A stretch of 64,000 nt of DNA, taken from positions 38,710,108-38,774,107 of the forward strand of contig CM028378.1 in the NCBI GenBank assembly GCA_013146195.2, written 5' to 3'. The notes beneath the pieces are model-generated. The model was not told the origin of the DNA. It saw only the letters and a program-made list of their open reading frames with translations, and did not search any database. Numbering within the stretch: position 1 is the stretch's first letter; each line of letters opens with the position of its first letter. This document shows, in pieces, positions 46,180-57,251 of the stretch. The DNA comes from Codonopsis lanceolata. Lineage: Eukaryota; Streptophyta; Magnoliopsida; Asterales; Campanulaceae. Made by a program: the position numbers and the translations under genes.

Positions 46180-47931
46180 ATGTCGGATCAAGATGATGGC
46201 CTGCCCGATCACCACACTTGGCCCGAACCAAACTTGGTGTACAATGATAAGGTTCGGGAGCTCCACGCAGCCATTGAAAATGACTGGGATACTACCAAGC
46301 GTTCAGCTTGCCAAACAGCAGCTGGAAGAGCACTCTGGAAGCATGTGATCCATGACCCGTTAGCGGAGCTATTTGCAGGAGAAACTTACTTGAAAAGCCT
46401 TTACGAGAAGATAAAGAAAGATCGACTCAATAAGGCACGGGAAGTTTCCGGAGTGATTCTGGCTGTTCGTACGCTTTGGTTTGATACCAAGCTCGAAGCT
46501 GCTGTCCGTTCCTTTGGTGGAGCAGCACAAATTGTTCTTCTTGGGGCAGGTTTGTCATTGTGTTTATCTCTAAATAATTCTTCTGCCAAAATAGGCCATA
46601 TGTGTCTCTTAAAATTATAAATATAAATAAATAATGCTTAGACTATAATATCTCCATCACATACCTACAATATGTTGCAGCCCCGGCAAATTAAGCAAAT
46701 GTATGTTTTCTCTATCTTTATTCTTTCCGTCCACAAAAGACCTAAGGTACTGCAGCTAGGGAAACAAAATTTCTCCACATCAGGCATCAGCACGCGAGAC
46801 GTATACATTTTATTTTATCCCAAATGTACTATATATTTATATCTGCACTTAGTCTATCCCTTAATTAAAACTTACAACCTCCCAGTCCCAACAATTGTGT
46901 ATATCACTGAATATCTTTCTTTATTTCAAAATGATATGTAAAGGACTAAAAGAAAGACGGAAACATCTGACTGCTCGTCCAATTTTTTTGGCTCAAGTAA
47001 ACTTTCAAAGTAAATTAAAGATACCGGAAACCTAATAATATACTCCCTTCGATCTCCATAGTCAAAATGTGAAAGGTTATGGTTTAAAATTTAATTTAAA
47101 AACAAACTCTTTAAGTGAAACATCTCAGAAAAAATAGTATATTCTTTGCACAGAACGGAAAGAGTATATAATTAAGAGACCGGCCTCTCTCTCTCTCCCT
47201 CCCTGGCCCAAATTATCCAAGGTATTTAATTGCCATTCTTTAATTATTTTCTTAAACAAATGAAGGTATTAATTTGCTTACCTGCAGGAATGGATACTAG
47301 GGCATATCGCTTGAGCTGCTTGAAAGAGAGTGATGTTTATGAGGTAGATTTTCCTCAAGTGTTGCAAATGAAAGACACTCTTCTTCAGGCAGCAATAGAG
47401 TCGGTAAACGAGCCACCACATCTGACGGTGACAGCAAAATCCCTGAACAGAGTGGCAGCTGACATCAAAGAAAATGACTGGTTTGAAAAGCTTCAGATTT
47501 CTGGATTCATGCCAGAAAAGAACACTGTGTGGATTTTGGAAGGTATTCTCTACTATCTCCCCCATTCCCAAGCAATGGCAGTACTGAAGACTATAGCTGA
47601 CGGTTGCGGTCTCAGCCAAACAGTCCTCTTAGCAGACTTCATGAACAAGCAATCAACAACACTCTCCAGTGCGGTCTTTCATTTCTATAGTGATTGGCCT
47701 GATCATCTTCTGCCGTCTCTAGGGTTTTGCGATGTGAGGCTTTCACAAATTGGTGATCCGGATGCTGATTATGGTCTGTTGCATGACCCACTTAATCTGT
47801 TCAACAAGTTGCGTGAATTGCCTAGAGCTCTCCAAACCCACCCAGATGACGGAACACCATGTTGTCGCTTGTATTTAGTGCAAGCTTCTGGTTCCCCCAA
47901 CCATACTACTACTAGAATCAACTCTCCATGA
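46180..47931 (+). CDS. SAM-dependent methyltransferase, leucine carboxyl methyltransferase family
   Basis: Two exons, 46180-46549 and 47288-47931, join across a GT...AG intron that splits a glycine codon (LGA-G-MDTR). The product is 337 residues, the usual length for this family. Start ATG 46180 gives MSDQDDGLPDHHTWPEPNL; an upstream in-frame ATG at 46054 is unlikely because it would add a hydrophobic, low-complexity leader. The SAM-binding motif I is IVLLGAGMDTRAYRL (about 118-132), the acidic motif is EVDFP (143-147), and WILEGILYYLP (205-215) is the conserved post-I motif. Family members transfer methyl groups to O or carboxyl acceptors; plant members of this type have no firmly known substrate that I can name. 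No signal peptide or membrane segment is evident, so it is probably soluble. No frameshift or stop, so it is likely functional. The intron carries a Stowaway MITE. Confidence 0.88.
47043..47164. mobile_element. Stowaway-like MITE in the methyltransferase intron
   Basis: The left end CTCCCTTCGATCTCC and the inverse of the right end CTCTTTCCGTTCTG are related, with TA on both outer sides (47041-47042, 47165-47166). About 122 bp, inside intron 1, away from both splice sites. Confidence 0.65.
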
Positions 47932-48546
47932 ACCGATATTTTAAATGTATGACTCCCCGTATAGGTAGGTGTAGGCATCATTTTTTGGTCAAGGCTGCGT
48001 AAGTAGTAGCACTTGGACAACATAAACATGGAGGGCATTGGATAATAATCTACCAACGGAAGATATTTCCACAAGTGTCTTGAGTTGAGGTACATAATTT
48101 ACTGGATGTAAAATAAACAATTCTAGTTGATGAGGTTACCAAAGCCGAAATATGTGGTAGTCTGGGCATCATGGAAGCCAGTAATCAGAATATAACCTTC
48201 TTAACAGAGTTGGTTGAATCAATTTCTTACTATACCAACCTTTGCAAAATGGCTATTAGATCTTCCTTCTTTGTCTAGGAGCTTAAAATTAAAACTGGTA
48301 ACTGTATTGAAAGAAGTTAGAGTCGATGCATGGTGTGCAAACTGATGGGGGATTTCTTTCACAGAAACATCTGGGGTTTCCTTTCCCTACCAATGTATCA
48401 CGAAAAAAATAAGGTTTTGAAAATTCAAATTAAAATCTTGTTGATTTGTAGTTCCTGAATCCTGATGCACCCATAATTTGACAAAGATGCAGTTCAAATT
48501 ACCCAAAAAATGCATGATGGAAATCTTGAGCATGTCCATTCAGGTG
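47932..48546. other. Downstream region of the methyltransferase gene
   Basis: Presumed 3' untranslated and intergenic DNA up to the Copia target site. AATAAA-type signals are not clearly placed. No other gene recognised. Confidence 0.4.
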
Positions 48547-48551
48547 TTAAT

Positions 48552-48725
48552 TATTAGGAATATATGTTAGATTCAGTTCCTGTTCCAGTATTCATTTAAT
48601 CTTGCATTCTCTTTATTTCATATTCATGCATATGTATGCATCTGTTTATATTCCTCTTGTTATGTACCTGTATAAATACCCATTGGGTTAGATTAATCAA
48701 AGCATCTTTCCTCAAACTCTCTACA
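48552..48725 (+). repeat. Copia 5' LTR
   Basis: 174 bp. It includes a TATAAATA promoter-like box (48671-48678) about 50 bp before the LTR end. It differs from the 3' LTR at A versus C near 48564 and G versus A near 48686. Confidence 0.93.
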
Positions 48726-48738
48726 TGGTATCAGAGCA
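48726..48738 (+). promoter_or_regulatory. Primer-binding site, initiator tRNA-Met
   Basis: TGGTATCAGAGCA abuts the LTR directly and is complementary to the 3' end of plant initiator tRNA-Met, the primer for minus-strand DNA synthesis. Confidence 0.9.
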
Positions 48739-48801
48739 TCAAAAGGCAAACGCCTCCAAATTCTGATCCTTTTTCTTCCCAGCTTTGCTGCCTCATTCAT
48801 C

Positions 48802-49824
48802 ATGGCCACATCATCCTCTTCTTCTAATGGCCCGACAATCATTGCCATTAACGTGGCCACTCAGACACCTCTCAAGCTCACACCTACAAATTTTACAGCA
48901 TGGAAATTTCAATTTCAAACTTGCTTAACCGGATACGACCTGTTTGGTTTTGTTGACGGAACCACAACCTGTCCAGCTGCCACCAATGAGAAATCTGAAC
49001 CAAATCCAGCATACATCAGTTGGGTTCGTCAAGACCAACTGATCCTCAACGCCATCGCTAGCTCCCTCTCTCCCTCGCTAATTCCCTTTATTGTCACAGC
49101 AAAGACCTCTGCTGAAGCCTGGACAATTCTCACCAATACCTATGCCAAACCCTCACGTGGTAGGATTATGGCTCTCAAACAGCGTCTTCATAACCCAGTC
49201 AAGGGTACGCTCTCCATCACAGCATTTATGCAGGAAATCAAATCTACTGTCGATGAACTAGCACTTATGGGCATCACGGTTGATTCCGAAGATCTTGTTA
49301 TTAAAATTCTTAATGGTCTAGATGCTAATTACAGGGAGTTGGCAAACGCAATTCATGCAAGGGAAACTTCAATCTCCTTTGATGAATTGCATGAAAAACT
49401 TCTGAATTGCGAAGCTAACGTCGCCATGAATTCCGCCCCTACCTTGGCTCCAATCCCAAAGAATCGCTTTCACAAGACTACAATCACAATCAGTCCTCCC
49501 GTCCCTTGCTATCAACACCGCCGCGTGGCTCTCTGCCACCACGTGGGACATCCTATGGTCGCTCTCCAGCTGGATCCTTCCCGCGCCCAACTTCTCCGGG
49601 TACCAATGGTCCTAAACCCTATAAAGGCAAATGTCAACTTTGTGGCTACCAAGGTCATTCCGCTAAACGCTGCCCATCTTTTCAATATCAACCATGGCCC
49701 TCATCTTCTCCTCGGGGTGCTTCACAACCAGCTTATACACCATCTGCCAATACAGCCACTTACACAAGCAGCTCCCCAACTCAGGCTGAATATATTCTGG
49801 ACTCAGGAGCTACTCACCACATAA
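48802..49824 (+). CDS. Copia Gag
   Basis: The start at 48802 (MATSSSSSNGPTIIAINVAT) lies 76 bp after the LTR. The homologous part includes LTPTNFTAWKFQFQTCLTGY and QRLHNPVKGTLSITAFMQEI, then LHEKLLNCEAN, typical of the gag-UBN2 region of plant Copia elements. Homology in this frame ends around 49460. The following 120 codons to 49824 are out-of-frame reading of the nucleocapsid and protease region and are not native. The zinc knuckle and pol continue in the -1 frame. Confidence 0.85.
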   Translation: MATSSSSSNGPTIIAINVATQTPLKLTPTNFTAWKFQFQTCLTGYDLFGFVDGTTTCPAATNEKSEPNPAYISWVRQDQLILNAIASSLSPSLIPFIVTAKTSAEAWTILTNTYAKPSRGRIMALKQRLHNPVKGTLSITAFMQEIKSTVDELALMGITVDSEDLVIKILNGLDANYRELANAIHARETSISFDELHEKLLNCEANVAMNSAPTLAPIPKNRFHKTTITISPPVPCYQHRRVALCHHVGHPMVALQLDPSRAQLLRVPMVLNPIKANVNFVATKVIPLNAAHLFNINHGPHLLLGVLHNQLIHHLPIQPLTQAAPQLRLNIFWTQELLTT

Positions 49825-52800
49825 CGACTGATCTGGCAAACCTATCCCTTCACTCACCTTATGATGGGTCTGACGGCGTTGTTATCGGTAATGGCAAAGG
49901 TCTGAGTATCACACATACGGGCGAGCTCTCCAACCCGTCTACCATTCCTCTTCGTTTCCCTAATTCTTTATGTGTCCCCTCAATGCATAAAAACCTCATT
50001 TCTGTCTCACAACTATGCTCCACTAATGATGTTAATGTCATTTTTTCATCTACTGATTTCCAGGTGAGACATCGTCGGACGGGGGCACTTCTTCTTCGTG
50101 GACATCATAAAGATGGTATCTATCTTTGGCCATCTCTGCGGCAAGTGGTGGCTGCTCCCATGGCCTTGACGGCTGTCAAACCAACTCTATCCCTCTGGCA
50201 CTCTCGTCTGGGCCACCCCTCCAATAAAATTATATGTCATCTCGTGTCATCCAACTGCATTTCTTTTCATGACAAAGTGTCACAGTTTACTTGTTCCTCC
50301 TGTCATATTAATAAAAGCCACAAATTGCCCTTTCACAATTCTTCTCTTACTTCAACTCGACCACTTGACTTAGTTTTTTCTGATTTATGGTCGTCCCCTG
50401 TCTTATCCATGGATGATTGCAAGTACTATGTAATTTTTATTGATCACTTTACTAAATATATCTGGTTTTACCCTTTGAAACGAAAATCTGATGTCATGTC
50501 CACGTTCCTTAAATACAAACCTCTCGTTGAAAATTACTTTGGTGTCAAAATCAAAAACTTTTACACTGATAATGGGGGGGAATATACCGCACTGCGTGAC
50601 TTTCTTGCCTTCAATGGCATCACTCATCTTACAACTCCACCACATACACCCGAACATAACGGTTTTTCTGAACGGCGCCACCGTCATATTATGGACACCG
50701 GTCTTACTCTACTTCATCAAGCCTCCATCCCCCTAAGTTTTTGGCCATATGCCTTTGCCACAGCTACTTACCTCATTAATCGGATGCCAAAATCCAACAT
50801 TGGCTTTCTCTCCTCCTACGAAAAATTATTTTGTAAATCACCATCTCTTACTCGCCTCCGTGTTTTTGGGTGTGAGTGTTTTCCATGGCTTCGACCTTAC
50901 GCCTCTCATAAACTTGCACCTCGTTCTCAATCTTGTGTCTTTCTTGGGTATTCCCTCACTCAAAGTGCTTATATATGTTATTCTCCAGCACTGTCCAAGT
51001 TTTACATCTCACGCCATGTTACCTTTCATGAAAATGTCTTCCCTTTCGCTTATCTCTCTCAGTCCATATCCGTGCCACCCCTCCCACCCCCGTTGGCCTG
51101 GGATACTGCTGTTCCGCTGCCGCCACCAGTCCGCTTGTCTGTGCCAGACGTCCCCGTTGACACTGTCTCACCGCCACCATTGGCTTCATCGCCCCTCGTA
51201 CAACCCACTGCTTCTGCCAGTACACCACCTTCGCCAGAACAGTCCCCTTCAGTCCCCCTCTCAGCATCATCAAATCTACACCCTATGCGCACTCGTGCAA
51301 AGAACAATATCCACAAACCCAATCCAAAATACGGCCTCGCCACCACTCTCACTGATTCTGAACCTACGTGTGTTACTCAGGCACTTGCGGATTCTCGATG
51401 GCGTGCGGCCATGTCCACAGAATTTAATGCCCTCATGCGCAACGGTACATGGGATCTTGTTCCTTCTCATGATTCTCACAATGTGGTAGGTTGCAAATGG
51501 GTGTTTCGGGTAAAACGTAACCCAGATGGTACTGTTGATAGGTTCAAAGCGAGGCTGGTCGCTAAGGGCTTTCATCAGCGGCCTGGTATAGATTACCTTG
51601 ACACATTTAGTCCTGTCGTCAAACCCACTTCAGTTCGGGTTGTTCTTAGCATTGCCCTCTCGCGTGGGTGGTCCCTTCGTCAATTGGACGTAAATAATGC
51701 ATTTCTTCATGGCCATTTGGATGAAGAAGTGGTCATGGCTCAGCCTCCTGGATTTGTGGACAAGAATTATCCTTCCTATGTATGTTGATTAAAAAAGGCA
51801 ATTTACGGGCTAAAACAGGCGCCTCGAGCCTGGTACACAGAACTTCGCCATGCTTTACTTGCTATGGGATTTCGTAACTCCCAGTCTGATGCTTCGCTGT
51901 TTGTTTACTTTCGGGCAAGTGTTACCTGCTACTTTCTTGTCTATGTGGACTATCTGATAATTACTGGCAGTGATTCATCCTTTGTTTCCAAAGTTATCAC
52001 TGATCTTGCTTGTCGTTTTTCGATCAAAGATTTGGGCCCCTTAACATACTTCCTTGGCATTGAAGTACGACACACTGCTGATACCTGTGTTCTTTCTCAG
52101 CGCAAGTATTTAATTGATCTTCTTGCTCGACATAATATGCTGGCCTCTAAACCTGTTCCGACTCCTCTATCAACCTTGGTTCGACTCTCTACTCACGATG
52201 CATCACCATTGTCTGATGCCACATCCTACCGGCAGATTATGGGGGGCCTTCAATATTTATTGCTCACACGACCAGATATTACTTTTGCAGTTAACAAGCT
52301 CTCTCAGTATATGCATGCCCCGACTGAGGCTCACTGGTCTGCTGCAAAACGTCTTCTTCGTTATCTAAATGGTACGCGTGATGTCGGACTCTCTTTACGC
52401 CGACACTCCTCTTTGTCCACTTTGTTTTTCGATCTTGTGGGAGGTGATTGTGATGATCGTTCGTCCACGGGGGCCTATATCCTATTTCTTGGTCTGAATC
52501 CAATATCTTGGAGTTCTAAGAAACAGCGCTCTATCGCTCGTTCTTCCACTGAAGCAGAGTACCGCGCCATTGCATCTGCCGCAGCTGAAGTTGAATGGGT
52601 TCGCTCGCTCCTAGCCGAGCTTCGTGTGGAGCTTCCACACTTGCTAGTAATCTACTCCGATAATATTGGCGCTACATACTTATGTGCAAATCCAGTGTTC
52701 CACTCACGTATGAAGCACTTGGCGATTGACTATCACTTTGTTCGAACTCTTGTCCAACAACAGCAGCTACGTGTTTCACATGTCTCTTCGGCCGATCAAC

Positions 52801-52889
52801 TTGCTGATGCTCTTACCAAGCCATTGTCACGTCATCGACTTCACACGCTAATGTTCAAGATCGGTGTTTTCTTGGACTCACCATCTTGA
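49462..52889 (+). pseudogene. Copia Pol (zinc knuckle, protease, integrase, RT, RNase H), with breaks
   Basis: Counting from the first ATG in this frame (49506): the zinc knuckle is CQLCGYQGHSAKRC (43-56); the protease active site LDSGATHHI is at about 98-106; the GAG-pre-integrase is LWHSRLGHPSNK with a CSSC pair. The integrase DDE is seen in FSDLW, YTDNGGEY and EHNGFSERRH. The RT begins around NGTWDLVP and includes QLDVNNAFLHG. An in-frame TGA at 51786-51788 splits the RT. Beyond it the same frame continues with KAIYGLKQAPRAWY to the end at 52889. The RT active site reads YVDYLIITG, so the second catalytic aspartate of the usual YVDD box is tyrosine. In RNase H the first acidic motif appears one residue short (FFDLVGGD) while RSSTEAEYRA and ADALTKPL are intact. 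The element therefore cannot encode active RT. Confidence 0.9.
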
Positions 52890-52896
52890 GGGGGCC

Positions 52897-53070
52897 TATT
52901 AGGAATATCTGTTAGATTCAGTTCCTGTTCCAGTATTCATTTAATCTTGCATTCTCTTTATTTCATATTCATGCATATGTATGCATCTGTTTATATTCCT
53001 CTTGTTATGTACCTGTATAAATACCCATTGAGTTAGATTAATCAAAGCATCTTTCCTCAAACTCTCTACA
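52897..53070 (+). repeat. Copia 3' LTR
   Basis: 174 bp, two differences from the 5' LTR, followed at once by the TTAAT duplication. Confidence 0.93.
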
Positions 53071-53075
53071 TTAAT

Positions 53076-53963
53076 TTGATGGCATTATATCATTATATCT
53101 ACCATATTTTCCTTTACAAGCAAATATTACAATTAAGTCAACAAACAGAGGTCCATATAGACTCACAAATTGACAAATTGATTATTGATTCTAAGATAAT
53201 TAACGAAATAATTCATGCAAGCAGAAACCATTGTGATAGCCGTGCTTCTTCCCACTACTTCTAGTGCATTTACAACTCAACGAGCAAAATTATTAAGGTT
53301 TAACATGCCTACGTAGCAGGACTGTATTATACTACCATGAGCTAATCTATATATATAAACAAGCAGAAGTGAATATCACAGCTATTTTAGGCAATAATTT
53401 TCCACCCATACCACCTTTCCAAAAATAGAACATCATTAAACAAATCTCATTTAATGCAATCTTAAATTAGAGATTAAATATATAAACAAATTGGCTTTGA
53501 ATACATCAACATTAACTATTTTTTATAACATTTATTTACTTTGTACGTTATTGATCAATCTTCTACTAATGTCTAAATTCTGAAACTCTTTGAATTCTGT
53601 GTCATTGGATTTCCAGCCTATTGTATAAATATTCTCATATTTTCTTCAAAAATTAACTTTACAAATTTGTAAAGAAACATCAGCTTTACCAAAAAAATAT
53701 GGCTTTTTACCATCATTGTTACATGAAATCCATAGACATTGGATTTGATTCTAAAGGTTCCAGTTGCAACTCACAAGGAAATGATTTGTTCCATCCGATA
53801 ATCATTTGAACTTACCACCAACTATGGAATTAGTCATTGTTGATACCGATGTAACAAAATTAATATCTATAAATACTAATTATACATTTTGTTTGTTCTT
53901 CAAGCTACAAATAAATTGTAGTTCAATTGATGTATTTGAAAAGTTATTATAACTATTTTTACT
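53076..53963. other. AT-rich intergenic DNA
   Basis: No gene recognised. A 62-codon frame at 53076-53264 has no domain. Confidence 0.4.
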
Positions 53964-54230
53964 TCTTGCAAGGTGATCAGATACAAGCTTCAATTAAAAA
54001 AACGTTAATTAAAAATTTGAAAAAAATATATCAGGAAGGTGGATTATACTGCATATCAAATGTTTATGTCCTTGATAACCACAAAAATTACAAAATCACA
54101 ACAAACAATTACATGACAGTTTATGGTAGCACCTAATGTTATTAATGTTGATGACAAAAACTTTACAAGAAACATATTCAAAATTAGAAGTTTTGATATT
54201 TCAATTCTCAATGTTCGACACGCTGGATTA
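53964..54230 (+). pseudogene. RPA70-like OB-fold fragment, Helitron-type
   Basis: After a TTGCAAG|G acceptor-like site the frame reads GDQIQASIKKTLIKNLKKIY, then LYCISNVYVLDNHKNYKITT, matching the DUF223/RPA1 OB-fold segment found in RPA-like proteins of plant genomes, many of them carried by Helitrons. A stop at 54134-54136 follows. Possible continuation in another frame (NVINVDDKNFTRNIFKIRSF) to about 54230. RPA binds single-stranded DNA. This piece is one partial fold and looks dead. Whether it belongs to a Helitron here is unproven. Confidence 0.55.
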
Positions 54231-55975
54231 GTATGTGCATCAAATCACTCCTACCTCACTATGTTAAATTTCTTTGTTTGAAGATATTTATGATAAATCA
54301 TATTTACAACTGCACATATCGTAGATATTGAAAATCTATACTTTTAAGGTTATGGATCTAAGCATTAGATATACAAAATCCATGTCTATACAGCTTTAAA
54401 AAAAATCATTTTAAATATTATATATATATTTTAAAATAGTGGACACAAGGATCCTTATTTCCACCCAAAAACCTTCATCACTGCAAAAATTAACCATGAG
54501 CTATCTAAAACCAAGATCTAAATTTATATATAAAAAAAGTAAGTCTAAAAATAAAAAGATTTATATTCAAAGTATACATATCTAATGTAGTTTACTAAAA
54601 AATTAAACAACTTCAAATTCACACATAGATCTTTATTTTAAACGCGTAAATACATCTAAAAATTATAAATTTGTACTTTAAAGTTTAGATCTAAACATTA
54701 GATATTGAACATCCATGTCAATATTTGAAAAAAAAAACAAATCATTTTCATTATTATATATGTATTTTAAATTTACATATCTAATAAGTAAATATAGAGA
54801 AATGATAAATATGTATTCTACGTGTTCAAGTCAACACTGAGATAGTTAGGATGCTTAGGTTGTTGTGTCAATAGAACAGAGAAAACAATGAATGAATGTT
54901 ACTACAAGTGGTCCCAGGAAAGCATAGGTAAGAACCATCCAAGTATAAACCACTGAATGTTAGACCTAATTAATGGAATAAAATGCAAGAGCATATGTAA
55001 AGTTTCATTTATTCTTAATGTCCGCCTCTCTTCGTCCAAGTATTGGAATATCATCAGTAAGAATAATAGCCTTGAACCCATTTCTTTCGGCTCTATACCA
55101 TCAGAGCCGTAAGGTCACGTTTTCTGTAAACCTATCAACAAATGAATAACATATCACAAATTCAGCTCTCGATGTTGAGAATGGTAAAACAAAATGGAAA
55201 TAGCAATAAAAGAATTGATAAAAAAAAATACATATATCTAAAAGAAGCGGAAAGCTTTGTAACTAGAAGCAACCTCCGGTTGCAAAACATGTTGTTAGAT
55301 GCACAACAAGAACTAAAGGAACGAGAAAGAGGAGAACGAAGACTCTGTGATCAAATCACAACTTGCCATCATCGGCCACGAAGGCCTAGGCTTTGAGCAC
55401 CTCGGCTCAGACACCCTTTCTCGACCATGTCCACCGAAGAGTTCATCATTTGAACACCGACAAATCTATCCGTTAACAGATTTATCCTTAACGGAGCTCA
55501 AAACACCAATCCACCAAGGCCAACGGCTCCAGCAACACTAAGCACGGACAAAGTCTTCACATAACCACTCGCCACCAAACCCAAACCCAGGTTTGCTCTC
55601 ACTCACCGACAACACAGCTCACCGGAGACAAGCTCACTCCAAGAACATTCGGTGTATATCTCTCACACTAACCTACGAACGAGTTGAAGAGATGAATAGA
55701 AAATGTGGGGTACCTCTGTCAGTATTCTGCAAAACCCACAAAAAACATAAAGGAATGAGGAGTATGTGCAGCTGCTATCCTCACCTCTCTCTCTCTTAGG
55801 ACACAATGAATAAAAAGGGCTGATATAAATATCTAGAGCAAAGGAGCGTATCTCTCAAGGGCAGAACAAAGAACTCACAAGAAAGCTTCATCCGGTTCTA
55901 TGCAATTTGCCAGATGGGCCACCATGGAGTGGGCCTGACATTTAATCGGGCTCACAAACAAGTTAGAAATAAGGG
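54231..55975. other. Intergenic DNA, no gene recognised
   Basis: AT-rich to about 55020. The stretch 55020-55970 is more balanced and has frames of 84, 64 and 68 codons (55142-55396, 55347-55541, 55593-55799) without recognisable domains. GGCTCTATACCATCAGAGCC near 55089-55108 is a palindrome reminiscent of an inverted primer-binding site, but no LTR pair was found. Confidence 0.35.
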
Positions 55976-56934
55976 TAAAATTCTAATCGATCCTCTTTTC
56001 AAAGTTTTTAACTTCAAAAGTCAACTTTTCTTCTTTTCAACCGCAAAAGGCAATTTTTTGAAATATTGTTTCGAAAATATCATCGTCTCCTTCAACAGCT
56101 CTGGCAACACACTTTGGATTCGAAAATCACCACTATTGCACAACGAAATAGGGATCGACCTTTAATGAAAATGTGTTGGGTTGGAGGATTTCCATAATAG
56201 GGATGAAGGTGAAGGAGGAGGAATAAGAAGGCTTACGATGGAGGAGAATGAAGAATAAGACTAAGGACATGGTTTGTTTCATTACTATTTTGAACTGCAG
56301 TGCAATTAGACTAGACAGTTAAAATATTTTGAATCGCGGTGCAAAAATATTGGATTAAATTGATGAATCGTGGTACAAATAGATTAGACAATTAAACTAT
56401 TGAACCACGGTGCAAAAAATAATGCAATAAAATTGATTAATCGTGATACAAACATTGATGAATCGCGATACAATTAGACTACACAATTAAACTATTGAAC
56501 CGTAGTGTAAAAATTAATACAATAAAATTGATGAATTGCGGTACAAACATTGATGAATCGCGGTACAATTAAACTACACAATTAAACCATTGAACCGCGG
56601 TGCAAAAATTTATGCAATAAAATTGATGAATCACGATGCAATTAGACTAGGCAGTTAAACTATTGAACCGCAGTGCAAAATTAATGCAATAAAATTGATG
56701 AATCGCAATGCCATTAAACTAGACAATTAAATTATTGAACCGCGATGCAAAAAATTATGCAATAAAATTGATGAACTGCGGTGCAAAAATAATGACATCC
56801 ATAGCACGCCTACGGTTCATTAAGGGTATCATAGTCATTTTGCCAGCAAAAGTGACTTTCCGATTGAAAAAAAAAAGTATTTTTGCGATTAAAAACTTCA
56901 AAAAAAATGGACCAACTGCAATTTTTCCTAGAAA
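55976..56934. mobile_element. Inverted-repeat element with CGCGGT-type tandem repeats
   Basis: The left arm (TCGATCCTCTTTTCAAAGTT, from about 55976) and the right arm, ending near 56934, are inverted approximate copies for about 80 bp. The same arms and internal motifs occur at 20491-23356, and parts at 11270-11570 and 18190-18460. No transposase is present. Exact ends and a target duplication are not resolved. Confidence 0.5.
56291..56790. repeat. Tandem repeat, period about 71-95 bp
   Basis: TTGAACCGCGGTGCAAAA recurs near 56400, 56495, 56590, 56662 and 56735, alternating with ATTGATGAATCGCGGTACAA and ACTAGACAATTAAACTA. About six imperfect units. An 87-codon frame at 56735-56998 results from the repeat and is not a gene call. 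Confidence 0.8.
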
Positions 56935-57251
56935 TAAAAAGAAATTGGATAAGAACGTGGATACTAGGATTTTTCTTCTTGGACCAAATTTTGTTTAGCC
57001 TTTTTAGTTATGTATAGTTGAGTATACCTTATAGGTTTACTAGTGATGCATTCGTACGTTGCATGGATTGTACATGTGTATAAAATTATATACTAAATTA
57101 AAGTTAAATAATATGTAATTAATTTTTTTAATATGAACAAAATAAACAAAAAATAATAAACAGTAAAATTAAATATAGAAAATCCTATAAATTTGAAAAA
57201 AATAATATAAATTTTTGAATACTTTTTATATACAATAATTTTCGTTCAACA

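Larger units (their letters stand above)
48552..53070 (+). mobile_element. Ty1/Copia LTR retrotransposon, nearly complete, TA...CA ends
   Basis: LTRs of 174 bp (48552-48725 and 52897-53070) differ at only two positions that I can find. TTAAT flanks both sides exactly (48547-48551 and 53071-53075). The primer-binding site TGGTATCAGAGCA follows the 5' LTR directly (48726-48738) and a GAGGGGGCC polypurine-like tract precedes the 3' LTR. Order is gag, protease, integrase, RT, RNase H, the Copia order. With the target duplication fixed, the LTRs start TATTAGG and end CTACA, so the termini are TA...CA rather than TG...CA. Size (4.5 kb) and short LTRs suggest an Ale/Retrofit-like lineage (inference). 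Coding lesions make it non-autonomous now. Confidence 0.95.

Noticed and set aside
50749..51489. 246-codon open frame overlapping Copia pol
   Set aside because: It is another reading frame of the integrase/RT coding DNA. Composition explains its length and it has no recognised domain.
55089..55108. Inverted primer-binding site of an LTR element
   Set aside because: GGCTCTATACCATCAGAGCC is a short palindrome, but no flanking LTR pair or gag/pol remnant was found.
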